From positions 248,001 through 312,000 of the forward strand of contig NZ_VAWG01000001.1 in assembly GCF_005869875.1 (NCBI RefSeq): a DNA stretch of 64,000 nt, read 5' to 3'. A program made the position numbers and the translations under genes. The notes beneath the pieces are model-generated. The model did not search any database, was not told where the DNA came from, and saw only the letters and a list, made by a program, of their open reading frames with translations. This DNA comes from Paenibacillus pinistramenti. GTDB lineage: Bacteria; Bacillota; Bacilli; Paenibacillales; Paenibacillaceae. Shown here one piece after another: positions 63,787 to 64,000 of the stretch; the stretch's first letter is position 1; every line of letters begins with the position of its first letter.

Positions 63787-63820
63787 TATACTAAAGCCAT
63801 AAGAGATGATCATCTTACAA

Positions 63821-63856
63821 AGAAACAACAAAAGAAACAACAAAAGAAACAACAAA
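63821..63856 (+). repeat. Three perfect 12-base repeats in the DoxX leader
   Basis: agaaacaacaaa occurs three times in a row with no changes, between the predicted transcript start and the ribosome site. The remaining 63530-63749 holds no gene I can support. Confidence 0.92.
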
Positions 63857-63890
63857 CCCAAATAGAGAATCTATCAAAGGAGAGATTTAT

Positions 63891-64000
63891 ATGTTTAACA
63901 ATTGGCTGAGAACTAACAAAGTTGCAATGTGGCTGCTGACTGTCGTCAGAGTTTATCTTGGATACCAATGGATCACACACGGCTATGAAAAATTGACTGG
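63891..64000 (+). CDS. DoxX family membrane protein, truncated by the window edge
   Basis: Only the first 36 codons are visible. WLLTVVRVYLGYQWITHGYEKLTG is the first membrane helix and signature of DoxX-type proteins, a family including thiosulfate-quinone oxidoreductase subunits and oxidative-stress or terminal-oxidase-linked proteins. ATG 63891 has AAAGGAGAG. The upstream promoter carries two FNR-type boxes, so the gene should respond to oxygen or a related signal. Confidence 0.82.
   Translation, partial: MFNNWLRTNKVAMWLLTVVRVYLGYQWITHGYEKLT

Overview
The window reads as a stretch of chromosome from a spore-forming, low-to-mid GC Gram-positive bacterium, most likely Paenibacillus or a close relative. 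The evidence is a CotD-like coat protein, an S-layer-homology (SLH) protein, a bacilliredoxin (YtxJ/BrxC), two T-box riboswitches, CcpA with cre-like sites, and many genes recognisable as Bacillus subtilis yl-/yk-/yt- families (rqcH/yloA, yloB, ylbF, ylbG, ylaN, yktB, ytxJ, acsA/acuA, speA). The genus is inference; no 16S gene is present.

Layout. 0-7.5 kb: a left-truncated homocysteine methyltransferase/MTHFR, dapF, a Ca2+ P-type ATPase and divergent rqcH. 7.5-11.1 kb: an operon of LysR regulator, PHP phosphoesterase and a LOV-GGDEF-EAL protein that looks like a blue-light-responsive c-di-GMP phosphodiesterase. 11-18 kb: a hypothetical gene, ylbG, ylbF, an XPB-type helicase with a dedicated partner, and an M20 amidohydrolase. 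18.6-27 kb: a SEDS protein (FtsW type), Asp23 protein, Ca2+/H+ exchanger, ylaN, an HPr-fold protein lacking the phosphorylatable histidine, an M29 aminopeptidase, a lipoprotein and a GAF-GGDEF diguanylate cyclase. 27-35.5 kb: rpsD, T-box-tyrS, a class A PBP, and the divergent acsA/acuA pair around a cre site.

35.5-40.4 kb is the most accessory-looking part: an SLH protein followed by a 1125-residue secreted Ig-like protein, with an AT-rich patch covering the 3' half of the first gene and the 5' part of the second, and a pentanucleotide repeat in the leader. 40.5-58 kb returns to core metabolism: mtnN, ccpA, ytxJ, ptsI, a divergent EPSP synthase, aroK, gndA, yktB, an MFS transporter, speA, and a long arginyl-tRNA synthetase under an Arg-type T-box. 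58-64 kb holds small genes, a scar made of a decayed ATP-dependent DNA ligase fused to a tyrosine-integrase remnant beside tRNA-Val(GAC), spore-associated small genes, and a right-truncated DoxX gene behind two FNR-type boxes.

Themes across the window: carbon catabolite control (ccpA, ptsI, HPr-like protein, cre sites, acsA/acuA), c-di-GMP signalling (one degrading and one synthesising enzyme), and cell envelope synthesis and decoration (SEDS protein, PBP, SLH protein). I saw no CRISPR array, intact insertion sequence, antiphage cluster or biosynthetic gene cluster. The best candidates for something new are the LOV-EAL protein, the His-less HPr, the XPB pair, the mosaic surface locus and the FNR-box promoter.
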